Source of the DNA: Flavobacterium limi
Lineage (GTDB): Bacteria; Bacteroidota; Bacteroidia; Flavobacteriales; Flavobacteriaceae
DNA: 64,000 nucleotides
NCBI RefSeq assembly: GCF_010645075.1
Contig: NZ_JAADZV010000005.1
Coordinates: 62,001 to 126,000 of the forward strand
Reading direction: 5' to 3'
The position numbers and the translations under genes were made by a program. Positions 18,113-26,310 of the stretch are shown here, piece by piece (position 1 is the stretch's first letter; each line of letters starts with the position of its first letter). The notes under the pieces are model-generated. The model saw only the letters and a program-made list of their open reading frames with translations, did not search any database and was not told the DNA's origin.

Positions 18113-18637
18113 TTAGTTAGCTGCTAATAGTTTTGATTCTTCAGAAGAGAAATCATTTACAATAACGTAAGTGTCAATTTTTGAAATTGCCATTTCATCT
18201 AAAATATCGACCAAATTTTTAAAGTTACATTTTTTACTTGGTTTTATTATTACAATTGCTCCTTTGTCGGTATTTCCTGTATATTTCTGAACGTTCTTTT
18301 TCTTGTTTAAGAGCACCTTACGAATACCCTTAGCTCCATATTCAACCTTTTTAGGTAATTTGTCTGAATATCCAAGTAATCCTGAATAGGTAATAATCTT
18401 ATTATTATCATCAAGCAAAACTGTCATAACACGATAATCTATACCGGCACCACAGTTAATAACCCCATCCCAGATAGGATCTTTATCTGGTAGACCTAAA
18501 GCCATAATTTTTGGTTTAGCTAATTCAATCGTTACCATAAAAAATATAATCAGCAAAAAAGAAATACTGACCATGGCGGTTAAATCGACTCTTGTATTTA
18601 GTTTTCTGCTTCTGACTTTTTCAGGTAAGTTTTTCAT
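18113..18637 (-). CDS. ExbD-like protein (first of a tandem pair), channel aspartate replaced
   Basis: 174 residues, with the same layout as its neighbour: basic N-terminus, one membrane helix at residues 21-39, periplasmic domain. The helix segment VDLTAMVSISFLLIIFF is identical in both, and the conserved channel aspartate is Ser24. The periplasmic parts differ at many positions (for example the loops after LPDK), so the duplication is not recent or the copies have different partners. The pair forms a two-gene unit with no exbB. Function beyond membrane anchoring is unknown. Confidence 0.82.
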   Translation of the reverse strand: MKNLPEKVRSRKLNTRVDLTAMVSISFLLIIFFMVTIELAKPKIMALGLPDKDPIWDGVINCGAGIDYRVMTVLLDDNNKIITYSGLLGYSDKLPKKVEYGAKGIRKVLLNKKKNVQKYTGNTDKGAIVIIKPSKKCNFKNLVDILDEMAISKIDTYVIVNDFSSEESKLLAAN

Positions 18638-18782
18638 AGCGGCATATTTATTTTTAAAGTTAACGATAAAATAAATATAAAATGCTATATGTTTTAAAAA
18701 TTAAGAAAAAAGAAGAATATTTCTTAATAGATTTTTTGGAGTTTTAGAAAAGTACTAAAAATTTTGGCTACAGAAAAGAAAG

Positions 18783-18820
18783 CCACCGTTTTTTAGCCTG
18801 TAAAATCTAAAAAACGGTGG
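18783..18820 (-). terminator. Terminator of the PhnA-domain gene
   Basis: CCACCGTTTTTTAG and CTAAAAAACGGTGG form a perfect 14-bp stem around a 10-base loop, starting 13 bases after the stop codon on the minus strand. Confidence 0.85.
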
Positions 18821-18832
18821 CCCCTTAAAAAC

Positions 18833-19411
18833 TTATATTTTCTTAACGTATTGCGTAATAATAACAATTTGCTGACCATCAACCTTTCCTTCAATATATT
18901 CAGCGTTTTCATGGTCCAGACGGATATTACGAACAGCAGTTCCTTGTTTGGCAACCATGCTTGATCCTTTTACTTTTAAGTTTTTGATCAAAACTACCGA
19001 ATCTCCGTGCTGTAAAACAACGCCATTGCTATCACGGTGAACCAGTTTGTTTTCATCATCTTCGCCTTCACCAGTAGCTTGTGCCCATGCAAGCGTATCT
19101 TCGTCTAAATACATCATATCTAGTAATTCCTGAGGCCAGCCGGCAGCACTCATACGGCTCAACATTCTCCATGCAACTACCTGCACAGCAACGTTTTCAT
19201 TCCACATGCTGTCGTTCAGGCATCTCCAGTGATTTAAATCTACATTGTCCGGGTTTTCAATTTGGTCAATGCAGGTAGGGCAGGCCAGAATGCTTTCATC
19301 AAGACCACCTTTTTGAGTGGGTAAAACGGTATATACTTTTAGGTTTTCTTCAGCGCCGCAAAGTTCACATTTAGATCCGCTGCGTTTATTTAATTCTCTT
19401 TCGATACTCAT
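18833..19411 (-). CDS. PhnA-domain protein
   Basis: 192 residues. The N-terminal part has a zinc-ribbon pattern (CELCGAEENL, then ACPTCIDQI), and the C-terminal part is the PhnA domain (DSNGVVLQHGDSVVLIKNLKVKG, then GTAVRNIRLDHENAEYIEGKVDGQQIVI). Despite its name the family is not shown to act in phosphonate use; in E. coli it lies apart from the phn enzymes. The gene is alone and closed by a strong terminator. Specific role unknown. Confidence 0.85.
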   Translation of the reverse strand: MSIERELNKRSGSKCELCGAEENLKVYTVLPTQKGGLDESILACPTCIDQIENPDNVDLNHWRCLNDSMWNENVAVQVVAWRMLSRMSAAGWPQELLDMMYLDEDTLAWAQATGEGEDDENKLVHRDSNGVVLQHGDSVVLIKNLKVKGSSMVAKQGTAVRNIRLDHENAEYIEGKVDGQQIVIITQYVKKI

Positions 19412-19542
19412 GGTTTGGTGATTATTTGAGGAGGCGAAATTAGTTTTAATTTGATTCGCTTACAAATTTATATTTGGGTTTATAAATCCTGAAAATTGAA
19501 AATGCTTTTATTTGTTTTTTGAAGCAGAAATTCCATTATTTC

Positions 19543-19625
19543 AAGACCACTTGTCCCGCTATCCGCTTATATCTTTTACTGGCTAAAGGAGCCAGAAAAA
19601 GGATACCGCTTCTATTGGGGCTAAA
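19543..19625 (-). repeat. Intergenic hairpin element, copy D
   Basis: On the minus strand: TAGCCCCAATAGAAGCGGTA, then the stem CTGGCT / AGCCAG around CCTTT, then GCGGATAGCGGGAC. The inner stem sequence differs on both sides from copies A, B and C but still pairs fully. It lies downstream of coaD. Confidence 0.85.
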
Positions 19626-19659
19626 TTAGAAATTTTGACTTTCATAAGGTATTGAGATG

Positions 19660-20124
19660 CTATAAATCTTTCTTCACCCTCACTGCATCCGGAACCAGCA
19701 TTTCATATTCACCTCCGTGACGTAATACATCACGAACAATACTCGAACTGATAAATGAAGTACCTGCTGCAGTTAGTAAAAACACAGTTTCAATTTTAGA
19801 AAGCTTTCTGTTGGTATGTGCGATGGCTTTTTCGAATTCAAAATCGGCAGGATTGCGTAAACCTCTTAGAATAAAATTGGCTTTTAGTTTTTTTGCCAGA
19901 TCTATCGTTAAACCTTCGTAAGTAATAACGGAAACTTTGGGTTCGTCTTTGAAAGTTTCTTCAATAAAACGCTTTCTTTCTTCCAGTGAAAACATGTATT
20001 TTTTTTCAGCATTGACACCAATGGCAATTACGATTTCATCAAAAAGCGGAACTCCTCTTTTGATAATATCTTCATGTCCAAGTGTAATCGGGTCAAATGA
20101 TCCCGGAAATATGGCTTTTCGCAT
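19660..20124 (-). CDS. coaD: Pantetheine-phosphate adenylyltransferase
   Basis: 154 residues, normal length. It makes dephospho-CoA from 4'-phosphopantetheine and ATP. The nucleotidyltransferase motif is PGSFDPITLGH (TxGH), with RGLRNPADFEFE in the middle and FISSSIVRDV near the end, all characteristic of CoaD. It is co-directional with the DUF421 gene but separated by a CAAT-rich repeat tract (20197-20276). Confidence 0.96.
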   Translation of the reverse strand: MRKAIFPGSFDPITLGHEDIIKRGVPLFDEIVIAIGVNAEKKYMFSLEERKRFIEETFKDEPKVSVITYEGLTIDLAKKLKANFILRGLRNPADFEFEKAIAHTNRKLSKIETVFLLTAAGTSFISSSIVRDVLRHGGEYEMLVPDAVRVKKDL

Positions 20125-20196
20125 TTTTTTTAAGTTTCTAAGGTTTGTAAATTCAAAATTACTAATGAACTAAGCTTTTACCATTTTTTATTATTT

Positions 20197-20276
20197 TATT
20201 TTGAAATTAAAATTGACATTGCAATTGCCATTGATTTTTGAAATTGACATTGTCATTGATTTTTAAAATTGAATCA
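20197..20276 (-). repeat. CAAT-rich repeat tract starting at the stop codon of the DUF421 gene
   Basis: On the minus strand the tract starts TGATTCAAT, where TGA is the stop codon of the DUF421 gene, and continues with units such as AATCAATGACAATGTCAAT and AATCAATGGCAATTGCAAT. The same layout occurs after yggS (47461) and after the broken four-helix-bundle gene (47038). Confidence 0.75.
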
Positions 20277-20966
20277 GGTTATCCTTTTTGTATTTATTGA
20301 CTCAACCCATTCGTCTTTCTGACAAACCTTGCATTTTGCAGTTCCTGCTTTTTGCTTTTCGGTATGGCCACAGAAGCTGCAGGAATAGGTTCCGTCAGTT
20401 GGAATAATTTTACTTTTTTCAATAAACAGAGCAGGTAGAATCGGCAATCCGTATCCGACTTCTTCATCTGGATAGTAAAAAACGCTTACTTCACCACTCG
20501 GTTCAATAAAAGCATGTTTCACCTGACCTAAGTGCTCGATAGATTTTACACGAAGCTCTGAGAAAAATTCATCCTGTGCTAAAGTTTCCTTTTTAAATGA
20601 TGATAAAGAAAATTTTCCGTCCTGAATTAGGCATTCGGTTTTGCCTTCAATAAATTCTTCAAATTTTTTGCTTTTTCCGGTCAGCCAGGTGACAGTCCGG
20701 TACAAAATCATAATAACGGCAAAAACGATAATAGCTGGTACAATCCCTACATCTTCATAAAACATAGGATCTCCGGCGGCAGATCCCAGTGCAATGATTA
20801 TTACAGTTTCGAAAATCGATAATTGTTTTACACCTCTTTTTCCTGCCAGTTTTAAAGTAAGAAGTAAAATAATAAACATTACCGTAGAACGGAAAATTAC
20901 TTCCAGAAGAAAAACTTCCGGTAATTCGTTAAATAACAATCTGTCCCATTCAAATATTTCTTTCAT
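20274..20966 (-). CDS. DUF421 membrane protein (YetF/YcaP family) with C-terminal zinc-ribbon-like segment
   Basis: 230 residues. Three N-terminal membrane helices (to about residue 95) precede the cytoplasmic DUF421 domain. The conserved K-L-A-G-K-R and the QLSIFETVIIIALGSAAGDP stretch are present. After residue 195 the protein adds CSFCG and CKVC pairs, a metal-ribbon pattern not present in minimal YetF. Function of the family is unclear. Its stop codon TGA is also the first triplet of the repeat tract that follows. Confidence 0.85.
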   Translation of the reverse strand: MKEIFEWDRLLFNELPEVFLLEVIFRSTVMFIILLLTLKLAGKRGVKQLSIFETVIIIALGSAAGDPMFYEDVGIVPAIIVFAVIMILYRTVTWLTGKSKKFEEFIEGKTECLIQDGKFSLSSFKKETLAQDEFFSELRVKSIEHLGQVKHAFIEPSGEVSVFYYPDEEVGYGLPILPALFIEKSKIIPTDGTYSCSFCGHTEKQKAGTAKCKVCQKDEWVESINTKRIT

Positions 20967-21030
20967 TTTTTTAGAGTTGCTAAGATTATGAGGAACTAAG
21001 TTACTGAGTTTTTATTGGATATTTGAACTA

Positions 21031-21633
21031 TTATTTTCTACTTATTTTTATTATTTCATCTTCCTGATAAAGTTTTAAAAGATCTTTCCTGGAATAATGA
21101 ACTTTTTGATTTGAAAAATTTTCGGATTTATCCAAATCATCAACTTCGTATGGCATATAGGCGTCAAAATCGTTATGGGTAGTATAGACACTGTCTCTGG
21201 TTACTTTGTCAATTCTCATGTTCGAATAATAACCGTTTGAAAACTTTAAATTATAAACATCTCCCTCAATTGGATTTTTTATAAGAATACCGGTTTCATC
21301 CTTTTCTTCAAAATAATTACTGATTGAAAAAATAATAAATCCAGCTAAAATAATTGAACCTAAAAACATCCAGGGTGTAGCATCTAATTTTTTATTTCTT
21401 AGTTTTAGTTGAATACTTTCAGATAAATCTTCGTAATCAAAATTTTCATCGCAATGATTGCAATTAATAAAAACCGTCTTACCAACCGGAAACAAAGGAA
21501 CTAAAGTAAGATGGGTATATCTTCTGTAAATGCTAAAATGCAATGTGTTTTCTTCGTTACATTTTGGACATTTTTCATTTAAAATTATTCCGTTTTTTAT
21601 GTTTGAATCACGGGTTCCAACTAAAACCATCAT
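21031..21633 (-). CDS. Zinc-ribbon membrane protein of unknown function
   Basis: 200 residues. A CPKCN and CNHCD pair near residues 22-60 forms a zinc ribbon, followed by one membrane helix (WMFLGSIILAGFIIFSI, about residues 93-110) and a C-terminal domain outside the membrane. Not assigned to a named family. It starts with two adjacent ATGs (21633 and 21630). A terminator at 21664-21695 separates it from ddl upstream, so it needs its own promoter, which I could not identify. Confidence 0.65.
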   Translation of the reverse strand: MMVLVGTRDSNIKNGIILNEKCPKCNEENTLHFSIYRRYTHLTLVPLFPVGKTVFINCNHCDENFDYEDLSESIQLKLRNKKLDATPWMFLGSIILAGFIIFSISNYFEEKDETGILIKNPIEGDVYNLKFSNGYYSNMRIDKVTRDSVYTTHNDFDAYMPYEVDDLDKSENFSNQKVHYSRKDLLKLYQEDEIIKISRK

Positions 21634-21663
21634 AGATTAATGTGTGCATTATATTAAAAAAAT

Positions 21664-21695
21664 AAGGTGCTGAAATCTTAGAATTTCAGCACCTT
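21664..21695 (-). terminator. Terminator of ddl
   Basis: AAGGTGCTGAAAT pairs with ATTTCAGCACCTT around a short loop, 16 bases after the ddl stop; on the minus strand an A+T-rich tail follows. Confidence 0.85.
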
Positions 21696-21710
21696 AGTAT
21701 CTTTAGTTAT

Positions 21711-22682
21711 TTATGCTAAAGCCAGCTCAATAGCATTTGTAAATAAATCTTCAAGAGTTATTCCGGCTGCTTTGGCTTGTTGCGGAATCAGACTTTCTGT
21801 GGTTAATCCCGGGATGGTGTTCATTTCGAGCATGTGCGGTTCGTTGTTTACGATAATGAATTCGCTTCTTGAGAATCCTTTCATTTTCAATACTTCGTAA
21901 GCACGTTTGGCTGTTTCGCCAATTTTATGTGTCAGTTCGTCTGAAATTCTCGCAGGTGTAATTTCCTGTGATTTTCCTTCATATTTGGCTTCATAATCGA
22001 AGAAATCATTGTCTGATACAATTTCGGTGATCGGTAAAACGATGATTTCGCCTTTGTAATTGATAACACCAACAGAAACTTCTGTTCCGTCAAGGAAACT
22101 TTCGATGATGATTTCGTTGTCTTCTTTGTAGGCTACTTCAATAGCGATTGGTAATTCGGCTTCGGTTTTTACTTTTGAGATTCCGAAACTTGAACCGGCT
22201 TTGTTTGGTTTTACGAAACATGGCAACCCTACTTTTTTAACGATTTCGGCAGTATTAATTTCGTCTCCTTTGTTCAGGTAATAAGAAATCGCAGTTTTGA
22301 TTCCGTATGGTTTTAAAACTGATAACAAATCACGTTTGTTGAAGGTTACGGCAGCCTGATAATAATCGCATGAAGTCTGCGGGATTCCCAGTAATTCAAA
22401 ATACGCCTGCATCAGTCCATCTTCGCCCGGTGATCCGTGAATGGCATTGAAAACACAGTCAAATTTGATTTTCTCACCGTTTACGGTTACAGAAAAATCG
22501 TTTCTGTCAATCGGGAATTCAGCATCATTTTCGTCAACGTAAACCCATTTTTCTTTGAAAATATGAATTCGGAATCCGTTGTATTTTGTTTTGTCAAGGT
22601 ATTGTTTTACTACGTTTCCGCTGATTAGAGAGATTTTATATTCGCTTGAATATCCGCCCATGATGATGGCTATGTTTTTCAT
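21711..22682 (-). CDS. ddl: D-alanine--D-alanine ligase
   Basis: 323 residues, ATP-grasp fold. It joins two D-alanines for peptidoglycan precursor synthesis in the cytoplasm. Visible motifs are GGYSSEYKISLISG at the N-terminus, IHGSPGEDGLMQAYFELL, CFVKPNKAGSSFGISKV (ATP loop lysine), GTEVSVGV and EMNTIPGLT (metal and substrate residues). It is divergent from the PASTA gene across a region holding hairpin element E. Confidence 0.96.
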   Translation of the reverse strand: MKNIAIIMGGYSSEYKISLISGNVVKQYLDKTKYNGFRIHIFKEKWVYVDENDAEFPIDRNDFSVTVNGEKIKFDCVFNAIHGSPGEDGLMQAYFELLGIPQTSCDYYQAAVTFNKRDLLSVLKPYGIKTAISYYLNKGDEINTAEIVKKVGLPCFVKPNKAGSSFGISKVKTEAELPIAIEVAYKEDNEIIIESFLDGTEVSVGVINYKGEIIVLPITEIVSDNDFFDYEAKYEGKSQEITPARISDELTHKIGETAKRAYEVLKMKGFSRSEFIIVNNEPHMLEMNTIPGLTTESLIPQQAKAAGITLEDLFTNAIELALA

Positions 22683-22746
22683 TTTGTGTTGGTTATGTGT
22701 TTAATCGTTATTTGTTAATCGGAATTTTATTTTGAAAGCGAGTGCC

Positions 22747-22850
22747 CTAGCCCCGATAGAGCCGGTATCTCCCGATTTAGAAAAACAAGGCTTTTTAGCC
22801 GTAGTTTTTGTTAAACGGGAATATAGGCGAAAGCGGGAAAAAGCTCCTAA
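22747..22850 (+). repeat. Intergenic hairpin element, copy E (longer variant)
   Basis: It keeps the outer parts TAGCCCCGATAGAGCCGGTA and GCGAAAGCGGGAAAAAGCTCCTAA, but the inner stem is replaced by a longer one: AAAAACAAGGCT / AGCCGTAGTTTTT, with CCCG / CGGG outside. It lies between the divergent ddl and PASTA genes. Confidence 0.8.
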
Positions 22851-22906
22851 TTATTCGCTTTACTGTTTTAAACAAAATTATCATTTTTTTTGAAACGAAA
22901 TAGCTT

Positions 22907-22914
22907 TATCTTTG
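22907..22914 (+). promoter_or_regulatory. -7 promoter box of the PASTA gene
   Basis: TATCTTTG matches TAnnTTTG; a TTG at 22890-22892 could serve as the -33 element, though the 14-base spacing is short. The 5' leader before the ATG at 22936 would be about 15 bases. Confidence 0.55.
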
Positions 22915-22935
22915 CGTTCATCTAAAAATAAATTT

Positions 22936-23559
22936 ATGAGTTTACGTAAGTATTTAACGAGCCGTGTGTTTTTTTTACAAGTGTTGGGTGCAGCTGCTAT
23001 TATTGCTGTTATAGGCTATTTGTTTATGCACTGGCTGACGTTTACAACAGATCACGGACACGAAATTGCGGTTCCGGATTTATCGAAACTGACTGAAGAA
23101 CAGGTAGAAGAAAAACTGGATGAACTGGATTTGGATTATGTGCTTTTGGATAGTGTTGATTACAGAAGCGAATATCCTAAATTTAGTGTGGTAGAGCAGG
23201 ATCCGCTGCCGGGAACAAAGGTAAAAGTTGGAAGAAAAATATATATTAAAATTAATGCATCAGGATTTTCGTCTGTTCGAATTCCGGATTTAATTGAAAA
23301 AACGTATCGTGAAGCGGTTCCAACGCTGAAAGCTTTAGGACTTCAGGAAGGAACGATTACCTATATTCCGAATCTTGGAAAAGACATGGTTTTGGAGATG
23401 CGTTACAAAGGAAGAAACCTGAAGGTAGGTGACCGTGTGCTGAAAGCGTCTAAAATCGACCTGGTTTTAGGAGACGGAAAAGCAAGTTATGTAGATGAAA
23501 GTGAGGCTGTAGACAGTACTGCTGCGCCAATTGAAGAAACCCCGGCTGATGAACAATAA
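22936..23559 (+). CDS. PASTA-domain membrane protein
   Basis: 207 residues. One membrane helix (about 15-36) anchors two PASTA repeats facing the periplasm: PDLSKLTEEQVEEKLDELDL at about 47-66 with VVEQDPLPGTKVKVG after it, and IPDLIEKTYREAVPTLKALGL at about 115 onward. An acidic tail follows. PASTA domains bind peptidoglycan fragments; here no kinase is fused, as is usual in Bacteroidota. The ATG at 22936 is chosen because the longer frame starts inside the -7 box. It overlaps rluD by 11 bases, and ddl is divergent, so the setting is cell wall plus rRNA modification. Confidence 0.88.
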   Translation: MSLRKYLTSRVFFLQVLGAAAIIAVIGYLFMHWLTFTTDHGHEIAVPDLSKLTEEQVEEKLDELDLDYVLLDSVDYRSEYPKFSVVEQDPLPGTKVKVGRKIYIKINASGFSSVRIPDLIEKTYREAVPTLKALGLQEGTITYIPNLGKDMVLEMRYKGRNLKVGDRVLKASKIDLVLGDGKASYVDESEAVDSTAAPIEETPADEQ

Positions 23560-24595
23560 TAGTGAAGAAAATTTAGATCTGGAAGACGAGTTATTCGAAC
23601 ATTACAGATTTGAAGTCCCAAAAGGTCAGGCATTTTTGCGTATTGACAAATATTTGATGTATTTGATTCCGAACGCCACACGAAATAAAATTCAGAATGC
23701 GGCAACTAACGGAAACATTTTTGTGAATGATATTCCGGTTAAGTCAAATTACAAAGTAAAACCTTTTGATGTGATTACAGTAATGTTGTCGCATCCGCCA
23801 TTTGAGAACAGAGTAGATCCGGAAGATATTCCACTGGATATCGTTTATGAAGATGAGGCGCTTTTACTGATCAATAAACCACCCGGATTGGTAGTGCATC
23901 CGGGACATGGTAATTATACCGGAACTTTGGTGAATGCCCTGGCTTTTCATTTTGAAAATCTGCCAATGAACAGCAGCGAACGTCCAGGTTTGGTTCACAG
24001 AATCGATAAGGATACGTCCGGACTTTTGATCATAGCCAAAACGGAAGCTGCAATGACGCATTTAGCAAAACAATTTGAGGCTAAAACCACAGAGCGTGAG
24101 TATGTCGCTCTTGTCTGGGGAAATGTCACTGCAGACAGCGGTACCATCGAAGGAAATCTTGCAAGACACTTAAAAGACCGTATGCAAATGGCTGTTTTTG
24201 CGGATCCTGAAATCGGGAAACCTGCTATTACGCATTATAAAGTTCTGGAACGTTTTGGTTATGTGACTTTGATTTCATGCAGACTGGAAACAGGAAGGAC
24301 ACACCAGATTCGGGCACATATGAAACATATTGGTCATCCGTTGTTTAATGATGAACGTTACGGAGGTCATTTGATTTTAAAAGGAACGACTTTTACTAAA
24401 TACAAACAGTTTATTGAAAATTGTTTTAAAGCTTTGCCACGTCAGGCACTGCATGCTAAAACACTTGGTTTTGTGCATCCGAATTCGGGTGAAATGATGC
24501 GTTTTGATACCGAATTGCCTCAGGATTTCCAGGACTGTATTGAAAAATGGCGTAATTATTCGAAATCACATCATGTTGAGGATGAAGAGAATTAA
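23549..24595 (+). CDS. rluD: 23S rRNA pseudouridine synthase, RluD family
   Basis: 348 residues. An N-terminal S4 RNA-binding domain (LRIDKYLMYLIPNATRNKIQ) precedes the RluA-type catalytic domain; the active-site aspartate is in HRIDKDTSGLL, with RTHQIRAHM further on. The family converts uridines in 23S rRNA helix 69; RluA-type relatives with other targets cannot be excluded. The ATG at 23549 overlaps the PASTA stop, implying translational coupling. A terminator at 24644-24672 ends the unit. Confidence 0.9.
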   Translation: MNNNSEENLDLEDELFEHYRFEVPKGQAFLRIDKYLMYLIPNATRNKIQNAATNGNIFVNDIPVKSNYKVKPFDVITVMLSHPPFENRVDPEDIPLDIVYEDEALLLINKPPGLVVHPGHGNYTGTLVNALAFHFENLPMNSSERPGLVHRIDKDTSGLLIIAKTEAAMTHLAKQFEAKTTEREYVALVWGNVTADSGTIEGNLARHLKDRMQMAVFADPEIGKPAITHYKVLERFGYVTLISCRLETGRTHQIRAHMKHIGHPLFNDERYGGHLILKGTTFTKYKQFIENCFKALPRQALHAKTLGFVHPNSGEMMRFDTELPQDFQDCIEKWRNYSKSHHVEDEEN

Positions 24596-24643
24596 TTAGA
24601 TAATGTGGCAATTTGTCAATTAGATAATTCTACTAAATATTTT

Positions 24644-24672
24644 TAAAGCTCCTGATGGAGCTTTTCTTTTTA
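24644..24672 (+). terminator. Terminator of the PASTA-rluD unit
   Basis: AAAGCTCC pairs with GGAGCTTT around TGAT, followed by TCTTTTT. Confidence 0.85.
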
Positions 24673-24783
24673 TAATTGTGGGAATTTTGAAATTCAAAAA
24701 TTAGCGAAGTATAAAAATCTAATTTCCTAAATGAGTAAGTTTGTAAGATAGTAAAGACTGCTTATGAAATATATTTTACCTGT

Positions 24784-25566
24784 ATGAAAAACAATTTCGA
24801 TCTTAGAACGGTAAATGTTACGCGTTATATCACGCCTTTGCGCGAGGGAGGATCTTTACCCGCTTTGGCAGAAGCCGATGACGATTTTAAATATGTCCTG
24901 AAATTTAGAGGTGCCGGACACGGCGTAAAAGCTTTGATTGCCGAATTGGTAGGCGGACAGATTGCAAAAGCCCTAAAATTACAACTTCCGGAATTGGTTT
25001 TCGCTAATCTCGATGAAGCTTTTGGCCGTACGGAAGCCGATGAGGAAATTCAGGATTTACTACAGGGAAGTCAGGGACTCAATTTGGCGCTTCATTTTTT
25101 ATCAGGCGCTATTACGTTTGATCCCGTTGTAACAACCGTTGACGATAAACAAGCTTCGCAGATTGTCTGGCTGGACGCTTATATTACCAATGTTGACCGA
25201 ACTTTTAAAAACACCAATATGCTGATCTGGCATAAGGAATTATGGCTGATTGATCACGGTGCGTGTTTATATTTTCACCATTCCTGGAACAACTGGGAGG
25301 AGCATGCCAAAAGTCCGTTTGCTTTGATTAAAGATCACGTTTTACTGCCTCAGGCTTCATTGTTGAAAGAAGTCGATGCTGAGTTTAGATCGATTTTGAC
25401 TCCTGAAATATTAGAAGAAATTGTCAATACGATTCCGCTGGAATGGCTGCAATGGGAAGATACAGATGAAACCCCTGAAGCCTTGCGAAACGTGTATTTG
25501 AAGTTTTTACAGACCCGATTAAACCATTCCGAAATTTTCGTAAATCAGGCTCAAAATGCAAGATAA
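24784..25566 (+). CDS. HipA-like kinase-fold protein
   Basis: 260 residues. The pattern fits the short HipA-like kinase family rather than full-length HipA (about 440): Lys40 in YVLKFRGAGHG as the ATP-binding lysine, a catalytic loop NVDRTFKNTN with Asp138 and Asn143/Asn145, and a DFG-like IDHG with Asp157. All residues needed for phosphotransfer seem present. It overlaps the DUF3037 gene by 11 bases. No HipB-type HTH antitoxin is beside it, so a classic HipBA toxin-antitoxin role is not supported. Target unknown. Confidence 0.8.
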   Translation: MKNNFDLRTVNVTRYITPLREGGSLPALAEADDDFKYVLKFRGAGHGVKALIAELVGGQIAKALKLQLPELVFANLDEAFGRTEADEEIQDLLQGSQGLNLALHFLSGAITFDPVVTTVDDKQASQIVWLDAYITNVDRTFKNTNMLIWHKELWLIDHGACLYFHHSWNNWEEHAKSPFALIKDHVLLPQASLLKEVDAEFRSILTPEILEEIVNTIPLEWLQWEDTDETPEALRNVYLKFLQTRLNHSEIFVNQAQNAR

Positions 25567-25939
25567 TCACTTATATGAGTACGCCGTAATTCGTGTGGTG
25601 CCAAGGGTAGAGCGCGAAGAATTTCTGAATATCGGAATCATTTTGTTTTGCAAAAAAGCCAAATTTATAAAAGTATTGTCGCATATCGATGATGCCAAAA
25701 TACAAGCCCTTTCCAATGATTTTGATATCGAGCAGCTGCATTGCAATATAACCGCACTCAAGAAAATTGCAAGTGGCGACAAAGATGGCGGGCCAATCGG
25801 AGAAATGGATATCCCTTCCCGTTTTCGATGGCTAACAGCGATTAGGAGTTCTGCCATTCAGACTTCAAGACCTCATCCGGGTTTGTGCGCGGATTTGGAA
25901 GAGACAATTCAGAGGTTGTTTGAAGAACTTGTCTTGTAA
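25556..25939 (+). CDS. DUF3037 protein, partner of the HipA-like kinase
   Basis: 127 residues. YEYAVIRVVPRVEREEFLNIGI at the start and the SSAIQTSRPHPGLC stretch near the end are typical of DUF3037, a small family of unknown function. The ATG lies inside the end of the kinase gene (11-base overlap), so they are translated together. The close pairing suggests that DUF3037 regulates, or is a target of, the kinase; this is inference from arrangement. Confidence 0.8.
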   Translation: MQDNHLYEYAVIRVVPRVEREEFLNIGIILFCKKAKFIKVLSHIDDAKIQALSNDFDIEQLHCNITALKKIASGDKDGGPIGEMDIPSRFRWLTAIRSSAIQTSRPHPGLCADLEETIQRLFEELVL

Positions 25940-25984
25940 CCTTTTTTTACCATATAAGTTATATAAGATAATTTAAGTTTTGTT

Positions 25985-26155
25985 TTAATGAATCTCGCAA
26001 AGACCAGAAGGCTCAAAGTTTTTTGTTTCACGCCGATTCTGCAGATTATAAACAGATAATCTTGCGTGCATCTGCTTAAATCTTTTTAAATCTGCGTGAA
26101 AACTTTGCGAATCTCTGTATTGCCTTTAGTGCATCTCTGTGGTACTACACTTAAG
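25985..26155. repeat. Dispersed TCTGCGTGAAA / CTTTGCGAATCTCTG repeat, copy 1
   Basis: GTTTCACGCCGATTCTGCAG at 26025 onward and AATCTGCGTGAAAAC near 26090-26103 form an imperfect long palindrome, followed by CTTTGCGAATCTCTGT. A second copy lies at 27174-27432, so the phospholipase gene is bracketed by the two. No gene is seen in the 317 bases between the DUF3037 stop and the phospholipase. Confidence 0.75.
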
Positions 26156-26310
26156 CTTTTCTTTAAAATAGCAGAAGTGTTTTATCGTCTTAAAACCGCA
26201 CATTTTTCATAATTTATTTATTTGGGTTAATTCTTGTTTTTTTGAGTTAATATTTTGTGTTGAAATACTATAACTTGTATCAAAACAATAATCCAAATTT
26301 AGATTACAGA

